Shown: piece after piece, positions 26,625 to 35,673 of the stretch
Layout of the letters: every line of letters starts with the position of its first letter
Position numbering within the stretch: position 1 is the stretch's first letter
Assembly (NCBI RefSeq): GCF_000720725.1
Contig: NZ_JOCQ01000040.1
Span: 1 to 64,000 of the forward strand
Reading direction: 5' to 3'
DNA from: Streptomyces rimosus subsp. rimosus
Lineage (GTDB): Bacteria; Actinomycetota; Actinomycetes; Streptomycetales; Streptomycetaceae
DNA length: 64,000 nt
Notes under the pieces: model-generated
Told to the model about the DNA's origin: nothing
The model's input: only the letters and a program-made list of their open reading frames with translations
Database searches by the model: none
Translations under genes and position numbers: made by a program

Positions 26625-27622
26625 GACGCGTCGGCCGGGATCTCGGTGGCGGGCGCGGGGACCTCGGCGTCGGCCGCGGGGGTCCCGCCCTCGCCGACGG
26701 GCACCGGCCCCCGGTCGCGCAGCGCGAGGTGGATGCGCAGCACGCAGATCCACACCAGCGTGGAGACCAGCATGTGCAGGCCGACGACGATCTCCGGCAG
26801 GCCCGCGAAGTACTGGACGTAGCCGATGACGCCCTGGAGGGCGATGCAGCCGAACAGCTCCAGGACCATCCGGCGCGGCGCGGCCGGCGCCTTGACGGCG
26901 CGCAGCGTGAACCACAGGGCCACGGACAGGCCGACGACGATGTAGACGAAGTCGACGTGCAGCTGGGTGATCTCGTGCCAGTCCACCGGGATGCGGTGGA
27001 CCTTCTTGGCGTCGCCCGCGTGCGGGCCCGCGCCGGTGACGACCGTGCCGATGACGGTGAGCACGCCGGTCGCCAGGACCAGCAGCCCGGACAGCTGGCG
27101 CACCGGCCGGGACACCAGGTCGCGCGGCGCCTCGTCGCCCTCGGCGGACCGCCGCCAGGCCAGCACGGAGACCGTGAGCAGGGCGGTGGTCAGCAGGAAG
27201 TGCGCGGCCACGAGGTACGGGTTCAGGCCGGTCAGGACGACGATGCCGCCCCAGACCGCGTTGCCCATGACCACCCAGAACATCGCCCAGCCGAGGCGGG
27301 TGAGCGAGCGGCGGCGGGGCGCGCGGGCGCGGGCCGCGATGATGAAGACGCCGATGAACGCGCACAGCACGTACGTCAGCAGCCGGTTGCCGAACTCGAT
27401 GAGGCCGTTGATGCCCATCGCGGCGGTGGGCGTGAGGCTGTCCGGCGTGCACTTGGGCCAGGTCGAACAGCCCAGGCCGGACTGGGTGAGCCGGACGGCG
27501 CCGCCGGTCACGACGATCACGACGGACATCACGACGGTGGCCAGCGCGGCCCGCCGTACGAAGGCGGCGCTCGGCTGCCAGCGGCGCGCGATCAGCTCAA
27601 AGGGGTTCCACGTGTTCGGCAC
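26594..27622 (-). CDS. ctaA: Haem A synthase (COX15/CtaA)
   Basis: Membrane enzyme that oxidises haem O to haem A for cytochrome aa3 oxidase. The 342-residue protein has about eight membrane spans and the family histidines in AAHFLLTTALL, TQLHVDFVY and GLHMLVSTLVW. TGGAVRLTQSGLGCSTWPKC near the N terminus is the conserved external loop with a Cys pair, as in Bacillus CtaA. The start is GTG (MPNTWNPFEL). The C-terminal ~40 residues are an Ala/Pro-rich tail that overlaps the convergent gene by 31 bases. Confidence 0.94.
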   Translation of the reverse strand: MPNTWNPFELIARRWQPSAAFVRRAALATVVMSVVIVVTGGAVRLTQSGLGCSTWPKCTPDSLTPTAAMGINGLIEFGNRLLTYVLCAFIGVFIIAARARAPRRRSLTRLGWAMFWVVMGNAVWGGIVVLTGLNPYLVAAHFLLTTALLTVSVLAWRRSAEGDEAPRDLVSRPVRQLSGLLVLATGVLTVIGTVVTGAGPHAGDAKKVHRIPVDWHEITQLHVDFVYIVVGLSVALWFTLRAVKAPAAPRRMVLELFGCIALQGVIGYVQYFAGLPEIVVGLHMLVSTLVWICVLRIHLALRDRGPVPVGEGGTPAADAEVPAPATEIPADASQPAAGASSR

Positions 27623-27717
27623 GCAGCCATCGTAGGCCGCGGCTTGTGCAAAGTTTCACGAGGGGGTGGGCAACGCGCGGGCCGGTCACGTACCCGCAGG
27701 TCACGCCTGCTCTCCGG

Positions 27718-28515
27718 CTACTCCCAGCGGAAGAACTTCGCCGCCGCGCCCAGCCCGAGGACCGCCCACACCGCGAGGACGCCGAGGTCGCCCCAGGGCA
27801 GGCCGGCGCCGTGCTGGAGGACGTCCCGCAGGCCGTCCGAGAGCGCGGAGATCGGCAGCAGCCCGAGCACCGACTGCGCCGCGTCGGGGAACTTGTCCAG
27901 CGGCACGATCACCCCGCCGCCGACCAGCAGCAGCAGGAAGACGAGGTTGGCCGCCGCCAGTGTCGCCTCGGCCTTGAGCGTGCCCGCCATCAGCAGGCCG
28001 AGGCCGGAGAACGCCGCCGTACCGAGGACGAGCAGCAGCACCACGGACAGGGGGTTGCCGTGCGGGGACCAGCCCAGCGCGAACGCGATCACCGTCAGCA
28101 GTACGACCTGGAGGATCTCGGTCACCAGCACCGAACAGGTCTTGGCCGTCATCAGCGCCCAGCGCGGCAGCGGCGAGGCGGCCAGCCGCTTGAGGACCCC
28201 GTACCGGCGCTCGAAGCCGGTGGCGATGGCCTGCCCGGTGAAGGCGGTGGACAGCACGGCGAGGGCCAGGATGCCCGGCGTCAGGAAGTCGACCGCCTTG
28301 CCCGCGCCCGTGTCCACGATGTCCACGGCGGAGAACAGGACCAGCAGCAGCGTCGGGATGACGACGGTCAGCAGCAGCTGCTCGCCGTTGCGCAGCAGCA
28401 TCTTCGTTTCGAGGAGGGCCTGCGCGCGGATCATCCGGCCCAGCGGCGCCGCGCCGGGCCGGGGGGCGAAGGTGCCCGGGGTGGCGCCCCGGTCCGTCGT
28501 GCCGGTGGCGGTCAT
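27718..28515 (-). CDS. ABC-2 type transporter permease
   Basis: 265-residue membrane component of an ABC exporter (ABC-2 family). After a polar N terminus the protein has about six hydrophobic segments; TAFTGQAIATGFERRYGVLKRL followed by PLPRW is the characteristic cytosolic loop of drug/antibiotic ABC-2 permeases. The ATG overlaps the ATPase stop (ATGA), so the two form one transporter. In actinobacteria an ABC exporter of this type commonly lies between ctaA and the suf operon; its substrate is unknown. Confidence 0.9.
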   Translation of the reverse strand: MTATGTTDRGATPGTFAPRPGAAPLGRMIRAQALLETKMLLRNGEQLLLTVVIPTLLLVLFSAVDIVDTGAGKAVDFLTPGILALAVLSTAFTGQAIATGFERRYGVLKRLAASPLPRWALMTAKTCSVLVTEILQVVLLTVIAFALGWSPHGNPLSVVLLLVLGTAAFSGLGLLMAGTLKAEATLAAANLVFLLLLVGGGVIVPLDKFPDAAQSVLGLLPISALSDGLRDVLQHGAGLPWGDLGVLAVWAVLGLGAAAKFFRWE

Positions 28516-29474
28516 GAACGCAGCTCCTTGCCGGTCAGTTCGAGGAAGACGTCCTCCAGGGTGTGCCGTTCGACGGCGATGGCGTTCGGCATCACACCGT
28601 GCTGCGCGCACCAGGAGGCCACGGTCGCCAGCAGCTGCGGGTCGACCTTCCCGCTCACCCGGTACGTGCCGGGCGTCAGCTCGGCCGCGGCGCTGTCCGC
28701 GGGCAGCGCCTTGAGCAGCGTGCCCAGGTCGAGGCCGGGCCGGCCGGTGAAGCGCAGGGTGTTCTCGGCGCCGCCCGCGCACAGCTCCTCCGGGCTGCCC
28801 TGGGCGATCACCCGGCCGCCGTCGATGATCGCCACATCGTCGGCGAGCTGCTCGGCCTCGTCCATGAAGTGGGTGGTCAGTACGGTGCTCACGCCGTCGG
28901 CGCGCAGCTCCCGTACAAGGTCCCAGGTGGCGTGCCGGGCCTGCGGGTCCAGACCGGCCGTCGGCTCGTCCAGGAAGACCAGCTCGGGGCGGCCGACCAC
29001 GGCCATGGCCAGCGCGAGCCGCTGCTGCTGCCCGCCGGACAGCCGCCGGTAGCTCGTACGGCCGCAGCTGCCCAGGCCCAGCCGGTCCATGAGCAGGTCC
29101 ACGTCGACGGGGTGGGCGTGCAGGCTCGCGGTGTGCCGCAGCATCTCCTCGGCGCGGGCGCCCGCGTAGACGCCGCCGGACTGGAGCATCACGCCGATAC
29201 GGGGGCGTAGCGCCGCGGCGTCGGCGACCGGGTCCAGGCCCAGGACGCGCACGGTGCCCGCGTCGGGGCGGCGGTAGCCCTCGCAGATCTCGACGGTGGT
29301 GGTCTTCCCGGCGCCGTTGGGTCCGAGGACGGCGGTCACCGAGCCCGCCCCGACCCGGAGGTCGAGGCCGTCCACCGCGGTCTTGCTCCCGTACCGCTTG
29401 ACCAGGCCGGTGATCTCTACGGCGGGCGGACGGCCGGGGGCCCGGGGGGTGTCCCCGGAGGAGGCGCTGCGCAT
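28512..29474 (-). CDS. ABC transporter ATP-binding protein (drug-exporter type)
   Basis: 320-residue ATPase of the DrrA/CcmA type: Walker A GPNGAGKTT (51-59), Q-loop MLQSGG, signature LSGGQQQRL, Walker B LVFLDEPTAGLD and H-loop TTHFMDEAE. It has a C-terminal extension (about 235-320), typical of DrrA-like exporters. The gene reads away from sufR, with a 316-base divergent region between them. It couples to the downstream permease gene by a 4-base overlap. Confidence 0.93.
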   Translation of the reverse strand: MRSASSGDTPRAPGRPPAVEITGLVKRYGSKTAVDGLDLRVGAGSVTAVLGPNGAGKTTTVEICEGYRRPDAGTVRVLGLDPVADAAALRPRIGVMLQSGGVYAGARAEEMLRHTASLHAHPVDVDLLMDRLGLGSCGRTSYRRLSGGQQQRLALAMAVVGRPELVFLDEPTAGLDPQARHATWDLVRELRADGVSTVLTTHFMDEAEQLADDVAIIDGGRVIAQGSPEELCAGGAENTLRFTGRPGLDLGTLLKALPADSAAAELTPGTYRVSGKVDPQLLATVASWCAQHGVMPNAIAVERHTLEDVFLELTGKELRS

Positions 29475-29777
29475 GACCGGAAGTCTACGAAGCGCGGGGG
29501 TGCGCGCAGGAGCGGGGGCGAAAAGGTCCGACCAAGGGGGTGTTCCCCCGGGCGGCGGAAGCGGGGCGCCCTGTGCGGGGCGTAGATCATCGGCGTCGGG
29601 AGGGGGAGGGGGCGGGCGACCTTCCGGGACCCGAGCGCGACGCTGAACCCGCAGGTCAGATGCGGTTTGGCTGAATCCGTACGGCCACCTGCGGCTCCTG
29701 CCGATTAGGTGACCCTAAGTGATCGAGGCCACCTGTCCGTGATCCGGTCGAGGCTTGTATCGGCCTGAGGAATTACG
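29475..29777. promoter_or_regulatory. Divergent ABC exporter / suf control region with iron-box-like palindrome
   Basis: This gap contains a GGGGGTG-TTCCCCC small dyad (about 29536-29550) and, at 29705-29718, TTAGGTGACCCTAA. The latter has TTAGG and CCTAA half-sites like the DmdR/IdeR iron box, but only 4 bases apart instead of 9. A TTGTAT (29755-29760), 18 bases before AACAAT (29779-29784), is a plausible promoter that would start transcription at the sufR GTG. Confidence 0.45.
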
Positions 29778-29791
29778 CAACAATGGCGTTG
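29778..29791 (+). promoter_or_regulatory. SufR operator CAAC-N6-GTTG on the sufR start codon
   Basis: CAAC-AATGGC-GTTG exactly matches the 14-bp palindrome that I recall being reported for SufR in Streptomyces avermitilis. Its last G is the first base of the sufR GTG start, and it covers the putative -10 (AACAAT). This predicts direct autorepression of sufR and the whole suf operon when SufR carries its Fe-S cluster. Confidence 0.75.
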
Positions 29792-30639
29792 TGAAATACG
29801 CGAGCGAGGACCAGGAAGGCACCGCGGCCCGGCCGGCCGGCGGGCCGGACCGCCCCGCGCCCGCGAGGGCCGCGCGGTCCGCCTCCGGCGCCGTGCCGTC
29901 CCACGACGAACAGCGGGGCACGCGCAACCGCGTCGCGCGTTCCATCCTCGACCACGGCCCGTCCACCGCGGCCGAGCTGGCCCTCCGGCTGGAGCTGACC
30001 CAGGCGGCCGTCCGCCGCCACCTCGACGCCCTCGTCGCGGAGAACGTCGTCGAACCCCGCGAGAAGCGCGTCTACGGCGCCCGCACCCGAGGCCGTCCCG
30101 CCAAGGTCTTCGCGCTCACCGACTGCGGCCGGGACGCCTTCGACCAGTCCTACGACCAGCTGGCGGCCGACGCGCTGCGCTGGATCGCGGAGAGCGCGGG
30201 CGGCGGCGAGCTGGGCGATGCCGCCATCGCGGCGTTCGCCCGTGCCCGCTTCGCCGCGCTCGCCGAGGGCTACCGGCACGCCGTCGAGGCCGCCGCCCCC
30301 GAGGGCCGCACCCAGGCACTCGCCGAGGCATTGACCGCGGACGGGTACGCTGCTACGGCACGCAGCGCGCCCAGTCATCAGCTAGGTGAGCAGCTCTGCC
30401 AGCACCACTGCCCGGTCGCCCACGTCGCCGAGCAGTTCCCGCAGCTGTGCGAGGCGGAGACCGAGGTCTTCTCCCGTCTGCTGGGAACCCACGTGCAACG
30501 CCTTGCCACCATCGCCCACGGCGACGGTGTCTGCACGACCTTCGTCCCGAAGGGCCACCAGAGCGCCGGCAAGGCCGCCCACCGCACCACCAAGACCACC
30601 ACAGCTTCTGCAAGCACGGCCGGGAGGAACCCCGCATGA
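29791..30639 (+). CDS. sufR: Fe-S cluster-sensing repressor SufR
   Basis: DeoR/ArsR-like winged-helix repressor of the suf operon. The DNA-binding domain is at about 47-105 (STAAELALRLELTQAAVRRHL), followed by a helical core. The cluster ligands are predicted as C203, C207 and C220 (CQHHC, then 12 residues, then C), the SufR pattern for a [4Fe-4S] cluster. The long N terminus (1-40) and C terminus (after 255) are polar. I chose the GTG at 29791 because it fits a leaderless mRNA and the operator position; the frame extends upstream, but without a better start. The stop overlaps sufB (ATGA). Confidence 0.93.
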   Translation: MKYASEDQEGTAARPAGGPDRPAPARAARSASGAVPSHDEQRGTRNRVARSILDHGPSTAAELALRLELTQAAVRRHLDALVAENVVEPREKRVYGARTRGRPAKVFALTDCGRDAFDQSYDQLAADALRWIAESAGGGELGDAAIAAFARARFAALAEGYRHAVEAAAPEGRTQALAEALTADGYAATARSAPSHQLGEQLCQHHCPVAHVAEQFPQLCEAETEVFSRLLGTHVQRLATIAHGDGVCTTFVPKGHQSAGKAAHRTTKTTTASASTAGRNPA

Positions 30640-32057
30640 CTCTCCCCACGGAGACTGCTCACCCCGAGCTCGAGGGCCTGGGCACGTACGAGTACGGCTG
30701 GGCCGACTCCGACGTGGCCGGCGCCTCTGCCAAGCGCGGCCTGTCCGAGGACGTCGTCCGCGACATCTCGGCGAAGAAGAACGAGCCCGAGTGGATGCTC
30801 AAGCTCCGCCTCAAGGGCCTCAAGCTCTTCGGCAAGAAGCCCATGCCGAACTGGGGCTCGGACCTCTCGGGCATCGACTTCGACAACATCAAGTACTTCG
30901 TCCGCTCCACGGAGCAGCAGGCCGCCTCCTGGGAGGACCTGCCCGAGGACATCAAGAACACCTACGACAAGCTGGGCATCCCCGAGGCGGAGAAGCAGCG
31001 GCTGGTCGCCGGTGTCGCGGCGCAGTACGAGTCCGAGGTCGTCTACCACCAGATCCGCGAGGACCTGGAGCAGCAGGGCGTCATCTTCCTGGACACCGAC
31101 ACCGCGCTCAAGGAGCACCCGGAGCTCTTCAAGGAGTACTTCGGCACGGTGATCCCGGCCGGCGACAACAAGTTCGCCTCGCTGAACACCGCGGTCTGGT
31201 CGGGCGGCTCGTTCATCTACGTCCCCAAGGGCGTGCACGTGGACATCCCGCTCCAGGCGTACTTCCGCATCAACACCGAGAACATGGGTCAGTTCGAGCG
31301 GACGCTGATCATCGTCGACGAGGACGCCTACGTCCACTACGTCGAGGGCTGCACCGCCCCGATCTACAAGTCCGACTCGCTGCACTCCGCGGTCGTCGAG
31401 ATCATCGTGAAGAAGGGCGGCCGCTGCCGCTACACGACGATCCAGAACTGGTCGAACAACGTCTACAACCTGGTCACCAAGCGCGCCGTCGCCTACGAGG
31501 GCGCGACCATGGAGTGGGTCGACGGCAACATCGGCTCCAAGGTGACCATGAAGTACCCGGCCGTCTACCTGATGGGCGAGCACGCCAAGGGCGAGACCCT
31601 GTCCATCGCCTTCGCGGGCGAGGGCCAGCACCAGGACGCCGGCGCCAAGATGGTCCACATGGCCCCGCACACCTCGTCCAACATCGTCTCGAAGTCGGTG
31701 GCGCGCGGCGGCGGCCGGACGTCCTACCGCGGTCTGATCGAGATCGGCGAGGGCGCCGAGGGCTCCAAGTCCAACGTGCTCTGCGACGCCCTGCTGGTCG
31801 ACACGGTCTCCCGCTCGGACACCTACCCGTACGTGGACGTCCGCGAGGACGACGTGACCATGGGCCACGAGGCGACCGTCTCCAAGGTCAGCGACGACCA
31901 GCTCTTCTACCTGATGGCCCGCGGCCTGTCCGAGGACGAGGCGATGGCGATGATCGTGCGCGGCTTCGTCGAGCCGATCGCCCGCGAGCTGCCCATGGAG
32001 TACGCGCTGGAGCTGAACCGGCTGATCGAGCTGCAGATGGAAGGCGCGGTCGGCTGA
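30636..32057 (+). CDS. sufB: Fe-S cluster scaffold protein SufB
   Basis: Scaffold subunit of the SufBC2D complex on which Fe-S clusters are built. The 473-residue protein matches SufB throughout: NIKYFVRSTEQQA, GSFIYVPKGVHVDIPLQAYFR, YVEGCTAP (beta-helix core with the conserved Cys) and the C-terminal MGHEATVSKVSDDQLFYLMAR shared with SufD. The ATG at 30636 overlaps the sufR stop and has GGGAGG 8 bases upstream. It is the first structural gene of the operon. Confidence 0.97.
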   Translation: MTLPTETAHPELEGLGTYEYGWADSDVAGASAKRGLSEDVVRDISAKKNEPEWMLKLRLKGLKLFGKKPMPNWGSDLSGIDFDNIKYFVRSTEQQAASWEDLPEDIKNTYDKLGIPEAEKQRLVAGVAAQYESEVVYHQIREDLEQQGVIFLDTDTALKEHPELFKEYFGTVIPAGDNKFASLNTAVWSGGSFIYVPKGVHVDIPLQAYFRINTENMGQFERTLIIVDEDAYVHYVEGCTAPIYKSDSLHSAVVEIIVKKGGRCRYTTIQNWSNNVYNLVTKRAVAYEGATMEWVDGNIGSKVTMKYPAVYLMGEHAKGETLSIAFAGEGQHQDAGAKMVHMAPHTSSNIVSKSVARGGGRTSYRGLIEIGEGAEGSKSNVLCDALLVDTVSRSDTYPYVDVREDDVTMGHEATVSKVSDDQLFYLMARGLSEDEAMAMIVRGFVEPIARELPMEYALELNRLIELQMEGAVG

Positions 32058-32112
32058 CGACCGGCACGAGCAGCGACTGATTCTCAACGAGGAAGAGAGC
32101 ACGACGACAGCC

Positions 32113-33297
32113 ATGGCTGAGGCTTCGACAATCCCGGCTGGTTCCACGACCACCGGCTCGATCGCGGTGGCCGCCGAATCCACCGTCGCCACCCGGATGA
32201 GCGCCCCGCCGTCCTACGACGTGGCGGACTTCCCGGTGCCGCACGGCCGCGAGGAGGAGTGGCGCTTCACGCCCCTCGCGCGCCTGAAGGGCCTGCACGA
32301 CGGCACCGCCGTCGCCTCGGGCGCCGACCTGAAGGTGGACATCACCGCGCCCGAGGGCGTCACCCACGAACTGGTCGAGCGCGACGACCCGCGCGTCGGC
32401 AAGGCCGGCAAGCCCGTCGACCGGGTCGCCGCCCAGGCGTACAGCTCCTTCGAGAAGGCGTCCGTCGTCACGGTGCCCAAGGAGACGGTGCTCACCGAGC
32501 CGATCCGCATCGCGGTGCACGGCGAGGGCGGCACCGCCTTCGGCCACCAGGTCATCGAGCTGGGCGCGTTCGCCGAGGCCGTCGTCGTGATCGACCACAC
32601 CGGTGACGCCACGCTCGCCGCCAACGTCGACTACCTCATCGGCGACGGCGCCAAGCTGACCGTCGTCTCGGTGCAGGACTGGGACGACACCGCCGTCCAC
32701 GTCGGCCAGCACAACGCGCTGGTCGGCCGGGACGCCGGTTTCAAGTCCGTGGTCGTCACCTTCGGCGGCGACCTGGTCCGGCTGCACCCGCGCGTGACGT
32801 ACGCCGCCCCCGGCGGCGAGGCCGAGTTCTACGGCCTGTACTTCACCGACAACGGCCAGCACCAGGAGCACCGCCTCTTCGTCGACCACGAGGCGCCGAA
32901 CTGCCGCTCCAACGTCGTCTACAAGGGCGCTCTCCAGGGCCAGGACGCGCACGCGGTCTGGATCGGCGACGTGCTGATCCGCGCCGCCGCCACCGGCACG
33001 GACACCTACGAGCTGAACCGCAACCTGGTGCTGACCGACGGCGCCCGGGTGGACTCGGTGCCCAACCTGGAGATCGAGACCGGCGAGATCGTCGGCGCCG
33101 GCCACGCCTCGGCCACCGGCCGCTTCGACGACGAGCAGCTGTTCTACCTGATGGCGCGCGGCATCCCGGCCGACGAGGCCCGCCGCCTGGTCGTCCGCGG
33201 CTTCTTCACCGAACTCGTCCAGCAGATCGGTCTGCCGGACGTCGAGGAGCGCCTGATCGCCAAGATCGAGGCCGAGCTGGAAGCGTCCGTGGCATGA
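32113..33297 (+). CDS. sufD: Fe-S cluster assembly protein SufD
   Basis: Partner of SufB and SufC in the scaffold complex. The 394-residue protein has an N-terminal helical part with HGREEEWRFTPLARL, then the right-handed beta-helix and a C-terminal ASATGRFDDEQLFYLMARG shared with SufB. The nearest strong purine run (GAGGAAGAGAG) is about 14-17 bases before the ATG, further than usual. Its stop overlaps the Rieske gene start (ATGA). Confidence 0.96.
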   Translation: MAEASTIPAGSTTTGSIAVAAESTVATRMSAPPSYDVADFPVPHGREEEWRFTPLARLKGLHDGTAVASGADLKVDITAPEGVTHELVERDDPRVGKAGKPVDRVAAQAYSSFEKASVVTVPKETVLTEPIRIAVHGEGGTAFGHQVIELGAFAEAVVVIDHTGDATLAANVDYLIGDGAKLTVVSVQDWDDTAVHVGQHNALVGRDAGFKSVVVTFGGDLVRLHPRVTYAAPGGEAEFYGLYFTDNGQHQEHRLFVDHEAPNCRSNVVYKGALQGQDAHAVWIGDVLIRAAATGTDTYELNRNLVLTDGARVDSVPNLEIETGEIVGAGHASATGRFDDEQLFYLMARGIPADEARRLVVRGFFTELVQQIGLPDVEERLIAKIEAELEASVA

Positions 33298-33629
33298 GCG
33301 CCGCCTACGTACGCGCCTGCGGGCTGTCCGAGCTGGAGGAGGACAGCCCCAAGCGGGTCGAGATCGAGGGTGTGCCGGTCTCCCTCGTCCGCACCGAGGG
33401 CGAGGTGTTCGCGATCAACGACATCTGCTCGCACGCCAACGTCTCGCTGTCCGAGGGCGAGGTGGACGACTGCGCGATCGAGTGCTGGCTGCACGGCTCC
33501 AGTTTCGACCTGCGCACCGGCAAGCCCTCCGGTCTGCCCGCCACGCAGCCCGTCCCCGTATACCCCGTAAAGATCGAAGGAGAGGGCCCGGACGCTTCCG
33601 TGCTCGTCTCCGTCACCCAGGAGTCCTGA
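33294..33629 (+). CDS. Rieske-type ferredoxin of the suf operon
   Basis: 111-residue soluble Rieske [2Fe-2S] protein. The cluster ligands are C45-x-H47 (CSHANVSLSEG) and C64-x2-H67 (CWLHGSSF), both intact, in the short ferredoxin form found with ring-hydroxylating dioxygenases. Its place between sufD and sufC is typical of actinobacterial suf operons. A role as electron donor to cluster assembly is possible but unproven. ATG overlaps sufD; it ends 6 bases before sufC. Confidence 0.94.
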   Translation: MSAAYVRACGLSELEEDSPKRVEIEGVPVSLVRTEGEVFAINDICSHANVSLSEGEVDDCAIECWLHGSSFDLRTGKPSGLPATQPVPVYPVKIEGEGPDASVLVSVTQES

Positions 33630-33635
33630 GTCCCC

Positions 33636-34400
33636 ATGGCAACGCTTGAGATCCACGACCTGCACGTCTCCGTCGAGGCCGAAGGCGGCCCGCGCGAGAT
33701 CCTGAAGGGCGTCGACCTGACCGTGAAGCAGGGCGAGACGCACGCCATCATGGGCCCCAACGGCTCCGGCAAGTCCACCCTCGCCTACTCGCTGGCGGGT
33801 CACCCCAAGTACACGATCACCGGCGGCACCGTCACCCTCGACGGCGAGGACGTCCTGGAGATGTCCGTCGACGAGCGCGCCCGCGCCGGCGTCTTCCTCG
33901 CCATGCAGTACCCGGTCGAGGTCCCCGGCGTCTCCGTCTCCAACTTCCTGCGTACGTCGGCCACCGCCATCCGCGGCGAGGCTCCCAAGCTGCGTACCTG
34001 GGTCAAGGAGGTCAAGGAGGCCATGGAGCGGCTGTCCATGGACCCGGCCTTCGCCGAGCGCAACGTCAACGAGGGCTTCTCCGGCGGTGAGAAGAAGCGC
34101 CACGAGATCCTCCAGCTGGAGCTGCTCAAGCCGAAGATCGCGATCCTCGACGAGACCGACTCCGGCCTGGACGTCGACGCGCTGCGGATCGTCTCCGAGG
34201 GCGTCAACCGGGTCCGCGAGTCCGGTGACGTGGGCACCCTGCTGATCACCCACTACACCCGGATTCTCCGTTACATCAAGCCCGACCACGTGCATGTCTT
34301 CGCCAACGGCCGGATCGCCGAGTCCGGCGGCCCGGAGCTGGCGGACAAGCTGGAGGCCGAGGGCTACGAGGCGTACGTGAAGGGTGGCGCAACCGCGTGA
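33636..34400 (+). CDS. sufC: Fe-S assembly ATPase SufC
   Basis: ABC-type ATPase that drives conformational change in the SufBCD complex; it is cytosolic and not a transporter. The 254-residue protein has Walker A MGPNGSGKSTL (39-49), FLAMQYPVEVPGV (the Q-loop region typical of SufC), the signature FSGGEKKRHEIL, Walker B AILDETDSGLD and the H-loop ITHYTRIL. The stop overlaps the sufS GTG start (GTGA). Confidence 0.97.
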   Translation: MATLEIHDLHVSVEAEGGPREILKGVDLTVKQGETHAIMGPNGSGKSTLAYSLAGHPKYTITGGTVTLDGEDVLEMSVDERARAGVFLAMQYPVEVPGVSVSNFLRTSATAIRGEAPKLRTWVKEVKEAMERLSMDPAFAERNVNEGFSGGEKKRHEILQLELLKPKIAILDETDSGLDVDALRIVSEGVNRVRESGDVGTLLITHYTRILRYIKPDHVHVFANGRIAESGGPELADKLEAEGYEAYVKGGATA

Positions 34401-35653
34401 CGAAGCTGCCGGGCCTCCTCGACACAGAGGCGATCCGCAAGGACTTCCCGATCCTGGACCGACAGATCCACGACGGGAAGAAGGTCGTGTACCTGGACAA
34501 CGCGGCGACTTCGCAGAAGCCCCGCCAGGTCCTCGACGCACTGAACGCCTACTACGAGCGCTACAACGCCAACGTCCACCGCGGTGTGCACGTGCTCGCC
34601 GAGGAGGCCACGGCGCTGTACGAGGGCGCGCGCGACAAGGTTGCCGCCTTCATCAACGCGCCGAGCCGCGACGAGGTGATCTTCACCAAGAACGCCTCCG
34701 AGTCGCTCAACCTCGTGGCGAACATGCTCGGCTGGGCGGACGAGCCGTACCGGGTCGACCAGGACACCGAGATCGTCATCACGGAGATGGAGCACCACTC
34801 CAACATCGTGCCGTGGCAGCTGCTGTCGCAGCGCACCGGCGCGAAGCTGAAGTGGTTCGGACTGACCGACGACGGCCGGCTCGACCTGGACACGATCGAC
34901 GAGGTCATCACCGACCGCACGAAGATCGTCTCCTTCACGCTGGTCTCCAACCTGATGGGCACCGTCAACCCGGTCGAGGCGATCATCCGCCGCGCCCAGG
35001 AGGTCGGCGCACTGGTCTGCATCGACGCCTCGCAGGCAGCGCCGCACATGCCGCTGGATGTCCAAGCACTCCAGGCCGACTTCGTGGCCTTCACCGGCCA
35101 CAAGATGTGCGGCCCGACCGGCATCGGCGTCCTGTGGGGCCGCCAGGAGCTGCTGGAGGACCTCCCGCCGTTCCTCGGCGGCGGCGAAATGATCGAGACG
35201 GTGTCCATGCACTCCTCGACCTACGCCCCCGCGCCGCACAAGTTCGAGGCGGGCACGCCCCCGATCGCGCAGGCCGTCGGCCTCGGCGCGGCCGTGGACT
35301 ACCTCACCTCGATCGGCATGGAGAACATCGCCGCGCACGAGCACGCCATGACGGAGTACGCCGTCCGGCGGCTGCTGGAGGTCCCGGACCTGCGCATCAT
35401 CGGCCCCTCCACGGCCGAGGACCGCGGCGCGACGATCTCCTTCACGCTCGGTGACATCCACCCGCACGACGTGGGCCAGGTGCTGGACGAGCAGGGCATC
35501 GCGGTCCGGGTCGGCCACCACTGCGCGCGGCCGGTCTGCCTGCGGTACGGAATTCCCGCGACCACGCGAGCGTCTTTCTACCTGTACTCCACTCCGGCCG
35601 AGGTCGACGCCCTGGTCGAGGGGCTGGAGCACGTCCGCAACTTCTTCGGATGA
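34397..35653 (+). CDS. sufS: Cysteine desulfurase SufS
   Basis: PLP-dependent group II cysteine desulfurase that supplies sulfur to SufU. The 418-residue protein has the PLP lysine K236 in FTGHKMCGP, the catalytic cysteine C376 in RVGHHCARP, the PLP-contacting MEHHSN and CIDASQAAPH segments. The GTG overlaps the sufC stop (GTGA). It lies 20 bases before sufU, its zinc-dependent sulfur acceptor in Gram-positive bacteria. Confidence 0.97.
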   Translation: MTKLPGLLDTEAIRKDFPILDRQIHDGKKVVYLDNAATSQKPRQVLDALNAYYERYNANVHRGVHVLAEEATALYEGARDKVAAFINAPSRDEVIFTKNASESLNLVANMLGWADEPYRVDQDTEIVITEMEHHSNIVPWQLLSQRTGAKLKWFGLTDDGRLDLDTIDEVITDRTKIVSFTLVSNLMGTVNPVEAIIRRAQEVGALVCIDASQAAPHMPLDVQALQADFVAFTGHKMCGPTGIGVLWGRQELLEDLPPFLGGGEMIETVSMHSSTYAPAPHKFEAGTPPIAQAVGLGAAVDYLTSIGMENIAAHEHAMTEYAVRRLLEVPDLRIIGPSTAEDRGATISFTLGDIHPHDVGQVLDEQGIAVRVGHHCARPVCLRYGIPATTRASFYLYSTPAEVDALVEGLEHVRNFFG

Positions 35654-35673
35654 GGACGAGGACTGACTGAGCC

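Noticed and set aside
29705..29718. Full DmdR/IdeR iron box
   Set aside because: The half-site spacing is 4, not 9, so it is reported only as a weak finding and not as a confirmed operator.
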